Source: Heterostelium multicystogenum
Taxonomy: Eukaryota; Evosea; Eumycetozoa; Acytosteliales; Acytosteliaceae
Reading direction: 5' to 3'
DNA: 29,222 bases
NCBI GenBank assembly: GCA_003667245.1
Contig: RCNN01000215.1
Location: 1-29,222, forward strand
Shown: positions 1 through 9,469 of the stretch, in pieces
How positions within the stretch are numbered: the first letter of the stretch is position 1
Layout: each line of letters opens with the position of its first letter
The notes under the pieces: generated by a model
The model's input: the letters and a program-made list of their open reading frames with translations, nothing else
The model's database searches: none
Told to the model about the DNA's origin: nothing
Program-made: the position numbers and the translations under genes

Positions 1-1792
1 GCCGGCCCATCTCGTCCAATCCTGTGTTCACCCGGGCCGTGGCGTCAGCCGCAGACTGGCAGCTGGCCTGGGTGGCTTCCATGGCCGTCACCGAGAAACT
101 CACGCCCGTGGTCAGGGCGCGGCCAGCATCTATTGATCTGCGAGGTGCTGGCCTGGGTGGCGGGCGGCGAGGGGCGCGGACTTCGTCCGGCCACCACCGC
201 AAAACCCCGGCCTTGTTTCGCCGGCCCGGGCGGCTTCGATGGCCGCGTTGAGTGCCAGCAGGTTGGCTGGCCCGCGATGGCGCCGATCACGCGAGGGTTT
301 CGGTGATGCGGGCGGCATCCTGGCGCATGTTTTCCACGGTGTGGGTGGCGCTGGAGACCTCGCCGAATCAACGCGCGCTGACGCTGCGGGAAGCTTCGCC
401 GACCACCACCCGCGAACGGTCGGCGTGCTCATTGGCGCGCTGGGTGAACGCAGCCGTTTCGGCAGCGTTCTCGGCCACGGTGTCGGCGGTGGAACTCATC
501 TCGGTGATGGCCGTGACGGTCTGGTCGGTTTCCGAGGCATGGCGCACCAGGATCTGGTTGGTCTGGGCCGACGTCTGCTGCAATTGCCGCCAGGCTCGAC
601 GACATGGCGCCGGTGCCAGGGGTCACTTCTCCGATCATGTTTTTGCAGGTAGACGATAAAGCGGTTCACCGAATGGCAATCGCCCCCAGTTCATCCTCGG
701 CGCGGATGGTGATGCGCCGGGTCAGGTCGGCATCGCCGTTGGACAGTGCGTCGATATTGGTCTTCAGCGCGGTCATCCGGTGCACCAGCTGGCGGATGGC
801 GTACACCGCCAACAGCACCAACAGCAGGATCATCGGGATTTGCAGCATCGCCAACGTGCCCAGTACGTCATCACGTTGGGCGGTGATCAGCGAGGTCGGC
901 AGCGCAGTGGCGAGGAACCACGGGGTGCCTTCGATCGGGCGCATGAAGAACGTGCTGGCCACGCCCTGGTTGTCGAACTCGCTGCGTTGCAGGGTTTGAT
1001 CACGATGAGCCAGGCCGGCGCTGACCTGGGCGGCAAAGGCCGAGGTGCCGGCCAATTCGCTGATGTTCTTCAACACCACGGGGCCGCTGATGCGCGTGCT
1101 GTTGCTGATGATCTTGCCGTCGCCTTCGACGATCAGCATTTGCCCCGCCGAGGTCTTTTTCCTTGCTGGCCACCAGGTCGTTGAAGAAGCCCAGGGTCAC
1201 GTCGATTGGTGGCGACGCCATAGGCTGCGCCGTCACGCTGGATCGCCATCGCGCAGTTGGTGCGTGGCTCCTGGCTGGCGTCATCCTTGTAGGCCGCCGC
1301 CCAGGCGCACTGGCCGCGGGGCGAAGCGAGGCCGCCCTTGTACCAGCTCTGGTCGTAGTAGTTGGGGGCCGCGTCGCTGTTCCAGAAGGTATTCACCGCC
1401 AGCTTGCCCGAGGCATCGCGGTGCCAGAAGGTGCTGTGCTTGTTGCGTCCCGGGGTGCGTTGGTTGGGCAGGGGCCAGATGCCGCCGCCGAACACTTTCA
1501 ATTCGCCGTACTGGTCCACCAGGCCTGGCAGCACCTTGTCGATGGCGTCGCTGTCCAGCAGCGGGATGGTTTGGGTGATGCTGCGTTTGCTGGGCCTGAA
1601 CCTTGTTCAGTTCGCCCTGGATCTGCTCGGCCACTTCGGCAATGCGATTGAGGGCCACCTGTTCTTCGGTGTGGCGCAGCTTGGGGGCCACCAACTGTCC
1701 GATGCCCACCACCGTCAAGACGAAAAACAACAGGAGACGAACAGCACCAGGAACAGGGTGTAGCGGGCTTGGATAGAGCGCAATGAGGGCAT
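1..1792 (-). CDS. Methyl-accepting chemotaxis protein, C-terminus cut by window edge, frames broken
   Basis: Inner-membrane chemoreceptor that binds a ligand outside the cell and signals to CheA/CheW. Start chosen at the ATG at 1792 (MPSLRSIQARYTLFLVL), which gives a basic N-terminus and a first membrane segment. A periplasmic dCache-like domain follows (WNSDAAPNYYDQSWYKG near 1350). A second membrane segment (MILLLVLLAVYAI) lies near 825-790. A HAMP segment (LSNGDADLTRRI) follows near 700. The signalling coiled coil contains ITEMSSTADTVAENA near 510-465 and the hairpin region around LLALNAAIEAARAGE near 270-210. The reading frame changes at least seven times (near 1730, 1590, 1205, 1155, 664, 590 and 368), yet the domain order is intact, which favours sequence errors over decay. 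The last part lies beyond position 1. Ligand unknown. Confidence 0.85.
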
Positions 1793-1918
1793 GGGGTCGT
1801 CCTTACGAAGCGTTTTATTGTGCGACGCGGCTTTGTTAGAGCTTCGAAGGGCTATCGGCTTGGACGGGCGAGCTTGAGGCACTATCGTGCAAGAAAACCA
1901 GGGCAGGGATTTAAGGCG

Positions 1919-1938
1919 CGGAGCTGGCGAGCCAGCCC
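1919..1938 (-). terminator. Possible hairpin after the aldo/keto reductase
   Basis: GCTGGC at 1923-1928 and GCCAGC at 1931-1936 form a compact inverted repeat, extended imperfectly by flanking G/C pairs. It starts about 20 bases past the stop codon of the aldo/keto reductase. There is no clear T-run, so it is a weak terminator candidate. The rest of 1793-1956 shows no gene. Confidence 0.3.
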
Positions 1939-1956
1939 CGATCCGGCGTGGCAGGA

Positions 1957-2955
1957 TTATTTGTCCAGCATCTGCATGACCGCTTCCGGGTAGCGCAGCC
2001 CGGCTGTGGCGTTGGCCGGGAAGATGGCCTCCAGCGCCCGCCAACTCGGTCGGGCTGAGCTTGACCTCCAGTGCCGCGACGTTCTCTTCCAGGTATTTGC
2101 GTTGCTTGGTCCCCGGATCGGGATCAGGTAATCCCCTTGCGCCAGCACCCAGGCCAACGCCAGTTGCCCGGCGGTCACGCCCTTGTCGGCAGCCAGGGCT
2201 TGTACCTGTTTCACCAGCAGCAGGTTCTTCGCAAAGTTTTCACCCTGGAAACGCGGGCTGAACCGGCGATAGTCATCCGCCGCAAAGTCATCCGGGTTTT
2301 TCAGCGCGCCGGTCAGGAAGCCGCGGCCCAGTGGGCTGTAGGGCACAAACGCGATTCCCAGGCGTTGGCAGGCCGCGAGGCAACCGTTGTCTTCCTGATC
2401 ACGGCTCCATAAACGAATATTCGCTTTGCAGGGCGCTGATGGGATGCACCCTGTGAGCGCGCTCCAGGGTAGCCGCCGACGCTTCACTCAAGCCCAGGTA
2501 ACGCACCTTGCCTTGCTTGACCAATTCGGCCATGGCGCCAACGGTTTCTTCAATCGCCACTTCGGGGTCGATGCGGTGCTGGTAATACAGGTCCAGGGTT
2601 TCCCACGCCCAGGCGCTTCAAGGTGCCGTCGATGGCCTCGCGAATGTATTCCGGGCGGCCGTTGACGCCACGCAGTGCCGGGTTCGCCGGGTCGCGCACG
2701 ATGCCGAACTTGCTGGCGAGGAACACCTGGTCGCGCTTGCCGGCGATGGCCTTGCCGATCAGCGCTTCGTTGGTGTGGGGGCCGTACATGTCGGCGGTGT
2801 CGAGCAGGTTGATCCCCAGTTCCAGGGCGCGTGCAGGGTGTATATGGCTTCAGTGGTGTCGGTGCCGGGTGGTGTAGAAATCGGGTCATGCCCATGCAGC
2901 CGAGGCCGATGGCGGAAACCTGAGGGCCGTTCTTGCCGAGTTGACGTGTGTGCAT
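1957..2955 (-). CDS. Aldo/keto reductase, frames broken
   Basis: Cytosolic NAD(P)H-dependent reductase with a TIM-barrel fold, of the roughly 330-residue group. The start at 2955 ([23 protein letters not shown]) is the family's typical opening. The catalytic residues are visible in pieces: Asp and Tyr around [19 protein letters not shown] (near 2800-2745), Lys in ASKFGIV (near 2715), and His in the YYQHRIDP stretch near 2580. Later landmarks are [11 protein letters not shown] (near 2310) and the [10 protein letters not shown] helix (near 2150). The frame is lost near 2880, 2602, 2510, 2420, 2110 and 2040. At 2602-2604 one surplus C on the + strand explains the break exactly. It is transcribed divergently from the LysR gene 117 bases away, which probably regulates it. 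Substrate unknown. Confidence 0.88.
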
Positions 2956-3034
2956 GGGTCCAGCTCCTGTGTGGGAAGGGTTCCATTGTTGCCCTCGACA
3001 AAAGCGGGATAAACCGGCTAAAACCACTATCACA

Positions 3035-3054
3035 TTATGAAATTCTAAATAATC
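3035..3054. promoter_or_regulatory. Candidate LysR operator between the divergent genes
   Basis: ATTAT at 3035-3039 and ATAAT at 3050-3054 form an interrupted dyad in an A+T-rich patch of the intergenic region. Its size is close to the T-N11-A pattern typical of LysR-family sites. It lies 19 bases before the LysR start. The assignment is inferred from position and symmetry only. Confidence 0.33.
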
Positions 3055-3072
3055 CCTGAAGGAAACCGGCCC

Positions 3073-3993
3073 GTGGACCGTTTTAATGCGATGCGAGTGT
3101 TCGTGCGGATTGTCGAACTGGGCGGGTTTGCCAAGGCGGCTGACAGCCTGCAACTGCCGCGTGCCTCGGTGACCATCCTGATCAAGCAACTGGAGGCGCA
3201 CCTGGGGGTGCAACTGTTGCAGCGCACCACACGCCAGGTCAGCCCGACACTGGACGGTGCCGCCTACTTACCAGCGTTGCGTGAGCCTGTTGGCGGACCT
3301 TGAGGAAACCGAGGCGGTGTTCTCCACCAGCCGGCGCAACCCGCGCGGCACGTTGCGCATTGATATGCCGTCGGGGATCGGGCGCTTCCTGGTAATTCCG
3401 GCAATGCCCGAGTTCACCACGCGTTACCCGCAGATCGATCTGGAAATCGGCCTCAATGACCGCCCGGTGGACCTGATCCGCGAAGGCGTGGATTGCGTGT
3501 TGCGCGGCGGCCTGGCGCTGGACGAGTCGCTGGTGGCCCGGCCGCTGGCGATGATGGATCAGGTGACCTGCGCCAGCCCCGGCTACTTGCAGCGGTTCGG
3601 CGTGCCATCGACGCTGGATGAGTTGGCCGGCCATCAAGTGGTGGAGTATTTCTCCAGCACCAGCGGCAAAACGCTATGGCCTGGAGTTTTCAGATCGGCA
3701 GCGACATCCGCTTGGTCGACCTGCCCAAGCAAGTGGCGGTCAACAGTGCCGATGGTTACCTGGCGGCCTGTGAGGCGGGTTACGGCCTGGTACAGACGCC
3801 GTACTACCACGCCGTTCGCCAGTTGGAAGCGGGCACGCTGGTGGAGGTGCTGGCGCATCAGCCGCCGCCCAGGTTACCGCTGACGGCGCTGTACCCGCCG
3901 CATCGCCAGCTGTCGCAACGGGTGCGGGTGTTTGTCGATTGGCTGGTGGAGTTGTGTGCCCGGCCGGGCAATGGGTTGCAGCGTCAACCTTGA
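3073..3993 (+). CDS. LysR-family transcriptional regulator, frames broken
   Basis: DNA-binding regulator with an N-terminal winged helix (MDRFNAMRVFVRIVELGGF, then AAxSLQLPRASVTILIKQLE, residues 1-60) and a C-terminal substrate-binding domain beginning near RGTLRIDMP. The GTG start at 3073 is preceded by AAGGA at 3058-3062. Three breaks each correspond to one surplus base in a run: TT at 3268-3269, AAAA at 3668-3671 and TTTT at 3687-3690. Removing all three leaves 918 bases, or 305 residues, the normal length for the family. The N-terminal domain and short spacer resemble the group that often controls a neighbouring oxidoreductase. It is divergent from the aldo/keto reductase, and its 3' end overlaps the convergent AraC gene by 10 bases. 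Confidence 0.9.
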
Positions 3994-4889
3994 GCCTTGC
4001 GGTAGGCGCCGGGCTGGAAGCCGGTGACCTTATGGAAGGCCCGGGTAAACGCCGCCACCGATTGATAACCCACGGCGAGGGAAACGTCCCGCTACGGTCT
4101 GGTCCTGCTTGAACAGCTGGCAGGCGTGGCGCACACGCATCATCAGCAGCACTTGCCCCGGCGACTGCCCGCACAGTTCATTGAAGCGCTTGAAGAACGC
4201 CGAGCGCGACAGGCCGGTGCAGGCGGCCATGCTTTCCAGGGTCCAGGGCTCGCCGGGCGTGCGATCAACTGCTCCAGCAGGTTGGCAAATGCCGGTTGCC
4301 GAGCCAGCGCCGCGAGGCCGCCGAGGTCGGTGTTGTCCAGCACCTGTTGGCGCAGCACATACAGGAACAGCAGGTGGCACAGGCGCTCCAGCAGGGCGGG
4401 CGAGGGCGCCGGCGTGCGCTCGCATTCCTGCAGGATCAATTCGAACAGGTTGCGCGCGGCGGTCAGCGATGGATCACCGGCCCGCAGGATGATCCAGGCG
4501 GGCAGGGTGTCGACAATCATCGCCGACAGCCCGGACTGGAAGTGAAAGAACCCGCACACCAGGCCCACGCCGTCACTGGCTTGGCTGTCCAGTGGCAGCA
4601 TCGGTTTGCGCGGGCATTCCTGGGCGCCGGTGGCGGTGCCATCGCTGGACAAGCGGTACGCCAGGTCTCGCAGCAGGAAGACTGCATCGCCGTTGTTCAA
4701 TGGGTAAGGGGTCGAGTCGCCGTCGATGTGCATCCAGCACTGCCCTTGCACCACCAGATGAAAACTCGCGCTTGCCAGGCCATGGGTGCTGGCGTGCCAG
4801 TCGCCGCAGTAACGCCCGACGTGAAACAGGCTGGTGTTGAGTTCAAGGCTATCTAATAACCAATCGACGAGTGAACTGGACGAATTCAT
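3984..4889 (-). CDS. AraC-family regulator with N-terminal cupin domain, frames broken
   Basis: Transcription factor of about 300 residues. The N-terminal half (MNSSSSLVDWLLDSLELNTSL, then GRYCGDWH and SFHLVVQGQCWMHIDG) matches the cupin-type ligand domain found in one AraC subgroup. The C-terminal half holds the two helix-turn-helix units, seen in pieces as WTLESMAACTGLSRSAFFKRF (near 4235-4170) and GYQSVAAFTRAFHKV-like sequence (near 4065-4020). The frame is lost near 4250 and 4092. The stop is taken at 3984, giving the family's usual tail after the second HTH. The start at 4889 faces the AhpD-like gene across 102 bases. Position suggests it controls the 4992-9420 cluster; effector unknown. 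Confidence 0.88.
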
Positions 4890-4991
4890 CTAACGGAAAG
4901 ACTCTAGAGCAAGTAATCGCTACTTTAGACTATTGAGCGGATTTTTTATAACCAACAGACTTGGTACACGAATCCATGAGGAGACCACTCC

Positions 4992-5552
4992 ATGTCCCGC
5001 GTACCGATGCTAACCCTGGAAACCGCTCCTGAGGCGGCCAAGCCCTTTCTGGAAAATGCCCTGAAGGGTTCCGGGTTCATCCCCAATCTGTTGGCGGTGC
5101 TGGCCAACGCCCCGGCAGCCCTGGAAACCTACATCACCGTGTCGGGCCTGAACGCCAAGTCTGACCTGAGCCTGGCCGACCGCGAAGTGGTGCAACTGAT
5201 TGCCGCCACCAACCACGGTTGCGATTTCTGCGTCGCCGGGCACACTGCCGTAGCGCGCAACAAGGCCAAGCTGCCGGAAGACGTGATCGACGCCCTGCGC
5301 CAGCGCGGCGAACTGCCCAACGAGCGTTATGAGACACTGGCCGCGTTCACCCGTGAAGTGATCGCCACCCGCGGTGATGTCAGCGACGCCGGCTACACCG
5401 CGTTCCGTGAGGCAGGCTACACCGACGGTCATGCGCTTGAGGTTATTCTGGGCGTCAGCCTGGCCACCCTGTGCAATTTCGCCAACGTGTTTGCGCGCAC
5501 GCCGCTCAATCCGGAGCTGGCGCAGTACCGTTGGGAAAAACCGGCAAGCTGA
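4992..5552 (+). CDS. AhpD-like (carboxymuconolactone decarboxylase family) protein
   Basis: Intact 186-residue all-helical protein of the AhpD/CMD superfamily. The redox motif CDFC followed by AGHT (residues 76-84) supplies the CxxC and downstream His used by alkylhydroperoxidase AhpD. The upstream ADREVVQLIAATNHG segment is also typical. It may reduce peroxides or handle a reactive product. AGGAG at 4979-4983 is the ribosome site for the ATG at 4992. It is the first gene of the cluster running to 9420 and lies 52 bases before the flavoenzyme gene. Similar genes commonly sit beside flavin oxidoreductases, so a protective role during substrate oxidation is plausible, though this is inference. 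No frame break here. Confidence 0.9.
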   Translation: MSRVPMLTLETAPEAAKPFLENALKGSGFIPNLLAVLANAPAALETYITVSGLNAKSDLSLADREVVQLIAATNHGCDFCVAGHTAVARNKAKLPEDVIDALRQRGELPNERYETLAAFTREVIATRGDVSDAGYTAFREAGYTDGHALEVILGVSLATLCNFANVFARTPLNPELAQYRWEKPAS

Positions 5553-5604
5553 AGGCGCGCAAGCGTTCGCGATGGTAAACATGCTGTAACAAGGAGAAAC
5601 ATGA

Positions 5605-6667
5605 ATGCTTGACCCAATCTTGAGCCGTTGGCTCGATGTTCAAGCGCAGGCCCTGGATGTGGGCAGTTGCGATCCGCAGGAAGTGCTGCCACGGCTGGCA
5701 GAGGCCAATGTATTACGTATCGGTGTGCCCAAGGACCTTGGCGGCCTGGGCGGCGATGTCACGGGCGCGATTGAGGCGATTGCCGATGTGGCCAGTCACT
5801 CCCTGGCCTCGGCGTTTGTGTGCTGGGGCCAACGTTCGTTTATCGAATATCTGCTGCAAAGCCCGAATCAGCGCCTGCGTGAGCAACTGCTGCCGGACCT
5901 GCTGAGCGGCAAGCTGGCCGGGGCCACCGGGCTGTCCAACGCGATGAAGTTTTTGTCTGGCATCGAGTCGCTGCAAATCAGCGCCGAGCCGACCGACGAC
6001 GGCTGGAATCTCAATGGCCGCCTGCACTGGGTGACCAACCTGCGCAAGAACGGGTTTGTGGTGGCTGCCGCCATCGAGCATGCTCAGGGCGGCGCGCCGT
6101 TTATCCTGGCGATCCCGGACTCGGTGTCCGGCCTGCAACGTTCCCGCGACCTGGAACTGCTGGGCCTGCAATCGAGCAATACCGCAGCCCTCGGCTTTGA
6201 AGCCGTGGAACTGAGCCGCGACTGGTTGTTGCATGAGGATGCACGCAAGTTCCTGCCGGCCGTGCGCCCGGCGTTTCTGGGCTTGCAATGCGGCATGTCC
6301 ATCGGCCTGGCGCGGCGCTCGCTGGCGGAGGTGGCCAATCACCTGGGCTCCAGCCGCACCGTATTGCGTGAAGAGCTGGAAGTGTTGCGTACCTCCCTGG
6401 AACAGGCGGTCAACGACCTGAAGAAAGGCCTGCTGGCCGGTCGCTTCGGCACTGAGCCGGTACCGTTGTTCCGCCTGCGCATCGCCCTCGCGGAAATCGC
6501 TGCCAGCGCTGTGCAACTGGAGCTGCAAGCCAGCGGCGGCAAGGCCTACCTGACGGCCCCACGGCAGCGGTTTTGCCCGGCGCTGGCGCGAGTCGGCGTT
6601 TGTGCCGATCGTGACCCCGAGCCTGGTGCAGTTGCGCACCGAGTTGAACCGTCAGGCCAATCTATGA
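5605..6667 (+). CDS. Acyl-CoA dehydrogenase-like flavoenzyme, one frame break near the end
   Basis: Flavoprotein of the acyl-CoA dehydrogenase superfamily, about 353 residues. N-terminal helical part: VLRIGVPKDLGGLGG and SLASAFVCWGQRSFIEYLL. Middle beta domain: GATGLSNAMKFLSG, GWNLNGRLHWVTNL. C-terminal helical part: FLGLQCGMSIGLARRSL to GGKAYLT. As written, the frame runs without a stop into the ABC ATPase. The cause is a surplus C in CCCC at 6557-6560. With three C, the protein continues as TAHGSGFARRWRESAF and ends with TGA at 6665-6667, overlapping the next ATG by four bases (ATGA). It is shorter than fatty-acid acyl-CoA dehydrogenases (about 380). With a sulfonate/nitrate-type transporter next door, the relatives that oxidise organosulfur compounds (SfnB/DszC-like) are the better comparison. 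Substrate unknown. Confidence 0.83.
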
Positions 6668-7467
6668 GCCAGGCGGTATTGCACGCCCAGGGAATTTGCC
6701 TGGGCTATGCGGGCAATTCGGTGCTGGAAGGTTTCGACCTGCAATTGCAGCCCGGCGAAGTGGTGTCGATCCTCGGCCCCAGCGGCGTTGGCAAGTCCAG
6801 CCTGCTGCGGGTGCTCGCCGGTTTGCAAGCGCCCCAGGGCGGCAGCATCCGCCTGTTGGGCGAGCCGTTGAATGGCCCGCACCCGCGGGTGGCGGTGGCG
6901 TTCCAGGACCCCAGCCTGCTGCCGTGGCTGAGCCTGGAAAAGAACGTCGCCTTCGGCCTGGACTTTGCCCGCCAGCCGCACCTCAGCCCTGAAGAACGTC
7001 GCAGCCGGGTCGACCATGCGATCCACGCCGTAGGCCTGGAACACGCCCGCCAGCAATTCCCGGCGGCGCTGTCCGGCGGCATGGCCCAGCGCACGGCGCT
7101 GGCGCGTTGCCTGGCACGCCAGCCGCAGGTATTGCTGCTGGACGAGCCCTTCGGTGCCCTGGATGAAGTGACCCGTGCCGACATGCAGCACCTGCTGCTC
7201 AAGGTCAATCGCGAGCAAGGTTCGGCGGCGGTGCTGATCACCCACGATATCGACGAAGCGCTGCTGTTGTCCGACCGGATTCTGCTACTGGGTAACCGCC
7301 CGGCGCGGACCCTCGGCGAATGGCGCATCGACTTGCCGCAACCGCGGGAAGAACAGGTGGAAGCCATCGGCACCCTGCGCATCGAAATTCTCAAAACCCT
7401 ACGGCGGGCGAGCCGCACTGACCCCCAACCCCCTGAACTGCTGGAGCCTTGCCATGTGTCTGGATGA
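6664..7467 (+). CDS. ABC transporter ATP-binding protein, SsuB/TauB/NrtD type
   Basis: Cytosolic ATPase that powers the importer encoded downstream, 267 residues, intact. Walker A GPSGVGKSS (about residues 39-47), Q-loop in VAFQDPSLLPWL, signature LSGGMAQR, Walker B VLLLDEPFGALDE, and switch His in LITHDIDEAL are all present. The ATG at 6664 overlaps the flavoenzyme stop in an ATGA junction, which implies translational coupling. The 3' end overlaps the binding-protein start (7454) by 14 bases. The sequence around DEPFGALDEVTR is characteristic of the nitrate/sulfonate/taurine importer group. In the raw sequence it appears fused to the upstream enzyme, but the overlap argues that the fusion is artificial. 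Confidence 0.92.
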   Translation: MSQAVLHAQGICLGYAGNSVLEGFDLQLQPGEVVSILGPSGVGKSSLLRVLAGLQAPQGGSIRLLGEPLNGPHPRVAVAFQDPSLLPWLSLEKNVAFGLDFARQPHLSPEERRSRVDHAIHAVGLEHARQQFPAALSGGMAQRTALARCLARQPQVLLLDEPFGALDEVTRADMQHLLLKVNREQGSAAVLITHDIDEALLLSDRILLLGNRPARTLGEWRIDLPQPREEQVEAIGTLRIEILKTLRRASRTDPQPPELLEPCHVSG

Positions 7468-8653
7468 CCTCACTCACTCGCGCCGTGACTTTCTCAAACT
7501 CTCGGCCGTGCTCAGTGCCGCCGGAGCCTTGCCACTGCTGAGCAGCTTGCAGGCCCGGGCGGCCAGTGAGCCGGACGCACCGGTACGCATCGGCTATTTG
7601 CCGATCACCGACGCCACGCCGTTGCTGGTGGCCCACAACAATGGCCTGTTCGAGGCCGAAGGCATCAAGGCCGAGCGCCCGGTGCTGCTGCGCAGTTGGG
7701 CCCAGGTGATCGAGGCGTTCATTTCCGGGCAGGTCAACGTGATTCACCTGCTGTCGCCGATGACCGTATGGGCGCGGTATGGCAGCAAGGTCCCGGCCAA
7801 GGTCGTGGCCTGGAACCATGTGGGCGGCTCGGGTTTGACCGTATCCCCAGGCATTACCGATGTGAAGCAATTGGGCGGCAAGTCGGTGGCGATTCCGTTC
7901 TGGTACTCGATCCACAACGTGGTGGTGCAGCAGCTGTTCCGCGACAACGGCCTGACCCCGGTGGCCCGTGCCGCCGGCAGTGCGATTGCCGCCAACGAGG
8001 TCAACCTGATCGTGTTGCCGCCCTCGGACATGCCGCCGGCCCTGGCCAGCAAGCGCATCGACGGCTACATCGTCGCCGAGCCGTTCAACGCCCTGGCGGA
8101 AAACCTCAACGTGGGCCGCGTACAGCGCTTTACCGGCGATGTGTGGCGCAACCATGCGTGCTGCGTGGTGTTCATGCACGAGCATGACCTGACCAACCGC
8201 CCGGAATGGTCGCAGAAGGTGGTGAATGCGATCGTCAAGGCCCAGGTCTGGACCCGCGACAACCGTGAAGAGGCGGTGAAGCTGCTGTCCAAGGACGGCG
8301 AGAACCGCTACACCCCGCATGCCGAACCAGTGCTGCGCAAAGTCCTGGCGCCGGCTGCCAGCGACCGTGCGGCTTACCTGGCTGACGGCGCGATCCAGCA
8401 CGCCAACTGGGACGAGCACCGCATCGACTTCCAGCCGTATCCATTCCCCAGCTACACCGAGGAACTGGTACGCCGCCTGAAAGACACGCTCATCGAGGGC
8501 GACAAGAAATTCCTCGCCGACCTGGACCCGGCGTTTGTCGCCAAGGACCTGGTGGACGACCGCTTCGTGCGTAATGCGATCGCGGCGGTGGGCGGCATGA
8601 AGACCTTCGGCTTGCCTGAGGGCTTTGAGCGAAACGAGGAGATTGGCGTTTGA
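7454..8653 (+). CDS. ABC transporter substrate-binding protein, NrtA/SsuA-like, Tat signal
   Basis: Periplasmic binding protein of 399 residues, intact. The N-terminus SRRDFLKLSAVLSAAG has the twin-arginine motif RRxFLK followed by a hydrophobic stretch, with likely cleavage after LQARA, so it is probably exported folded by the Tat pathway. The mature protein begins VRIGYLPITDATPLLVAHNNGLFEAEG, the usual opening of the NMT1/nitrate/sulfonate binding group. Further landmarks: LLRSWAQVIEAFISGQVNVIH, VAIPFWYSIHNVV and RIDGYIVAEPFNALAE. The gene overlaps the ATPase gene by 14 bases and the permease start by four. The ligand cannot be read from sequence; a sulfonate, nitrate, cyanate or pyrimidine-like compound is possible. 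The intact Tat start and length argue for a functional gene. Confidence 0.92.
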   Translation: MCLDDLTHSRRDFLKLSAVLSAAGALPLLSSLQARAASEPDAPVRIGYLPITDATPLLVAHNNGLFEAEGIKAERPVLLRSWAQVIEAFISGQVNVIHLLSPMTVWARYGSKVPAKVVAWNHVGGSGLTVSPGITDVKQLGGKSVAIPFWYSIHNVVVQQLFRDNGLTPVARAAGSAIAANEVNLIVLPPSDMPPALASKRIDGYIVAEPFNALAENLNVGRVQRFTGDVWRNHACCVVFMHEHDLTNRPEWSQKVVNAIVKAQVWTRDNREEAVKLLSKDGENRYTPHAEPVLRKVLAPAASDRAAYLADGAIQHANWDEHRIDFQPYPFPSYTEELVRRLKDTLIEGDKKFLADLDPAFVAKDLVDDRFVRNAIAAVGGMKTFGLPEGFERNEEIGV

Positions 8654-9420
8654 ACAACGGCAAAACCTTGGGGTTGCCGGGCTGGTTGCTTGGCTTGAGC
8701 GGGTTGGCGGGTTGTTGTTGCTCTGGTGGCTGGGGGTGAAGGTCTTTGGCAGCGCGGACGGTTTGTCTGCGCGGTTTTCGCTGTCGGCGACCCTCGCCAG
8801 CCTGTGGGAGTTGCTGGGCCGCAGCGAGCTGTACCTGAACATAGCCGTGAGCCTCAAGCGGATCTTCGTCGGGCTGTTCCTGGCATTGCTGATTGGGTGT
8901 ACCGCTGGGCTTGCTGGTGGGCAGTTCGCGCAAGCTGGAGGCGGCAACCACGCCGGCGTTCCAGTTTCTGCGGATGATCTCGCCGCTGTCGTGGATGCCC
9001 ATCGTGGTGATGTTGATGGGCGTGGGCGACCAGCCGATCTACTTCCTGCTGGCATTTGCCGCGGTGTGGCCGATTCTGCTGAATACGGCGGCGGGTGTGC
9101 GTCAGCTCGATCCGCGCTGGTTGCAACTGAGCAAGAGCCTGAGCGCCACGCGCTGGGAAACCTTGCGCCGGGTGATTATTCCCGGGGTGATGGGGCACGT
9201 GCTGACCGGCGTGCGCCTGGCCATCGGGATCCTGTGGATCGTGCTGGTGCCGTGCGAGATGCTCGGGGTCAGTGCCGGGCTGGGTTACTACATCCTCGAC
9301 ACCCGTGACCGGCTAGCCTATTCCGAGCTGATGGCGATGGTGCTGTTGATCGGCTTGTTGGGCTTTGCCCTGGATGCGTTTGCGCGCTGGTTGCATCAGC
9401 GCTGGGTGCATGGAGGGTGA
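8650..9420 (+). CDS. ABC transporter permease, SsuC/TauC type, two frame breaks
   Basis: Inner-membrane channel subunit. I choose the TTG at 8650, which overlaps the preceding stop (TTGA) and follows GAGGAG at 8636-8641 by eight bases. This start gives MNNGKTLGLPGWLLGLSG. The frame is then lost near 8710, where one base seems missing, and again at 8898, where one base (T) is surplus. The two cancel, leaving 771 bases or 256 residues, the normal size. Membrane helices include LLLLWWLGVKVFG, VSLKRIFVGLFLALLIG, FLRMISPLSWMPIVVMLMG and AIGILWIVLVPCEMLG. The EAA-type loop lies around LSATRWETLRRVIIPGVM. Last gene of the operon. Confidence 0.87.
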
Positions 9421-9429
9421 ACACCTCAT

Positions 9430-9461
9430 GCAAAGGCTCGGAGGCTTTTCCGGGCCTTTGC
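9430..9461. terminator. Hairpin between convergent permease and toxin genes
   Basis: GCAAAGGC at 9430-9437 pairs perfectly with GCCTTTGC at 9454-9461 around a 16-base loop. It sits 10 bases after the permease stop and 9 bases beyond the toxin stop on the other strand. No strong T-run follows on either side. A shared, bidirectional terminator is likely from the position. Confidence 0.45.
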
Positions 9462-9469
9462 GATTGTGC

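Noticed and set aside
5713..6639. A 308-codon minus-strand frame opposite the flavoenzyme
   Set aside because: Gln/His/Arg-rich shadow of a strongly supported gene.
5605..7467. A 620-residue flavoenzyme-ABC ATPase fusion protein
   Set aside because: One surplus C explains the fusion, and the ATGA overlap restored by its removal is typical of separate coupled genes.
7391..9055. A 554-codon open frame on the minus strand opposite the ABC binding-protein and permease genes
   Set aside because: It is antisense to well-supported genes, is rich in Arg, His and Gln as expected of a shadow frame in G+C-rich DNA, and shows no known motif.
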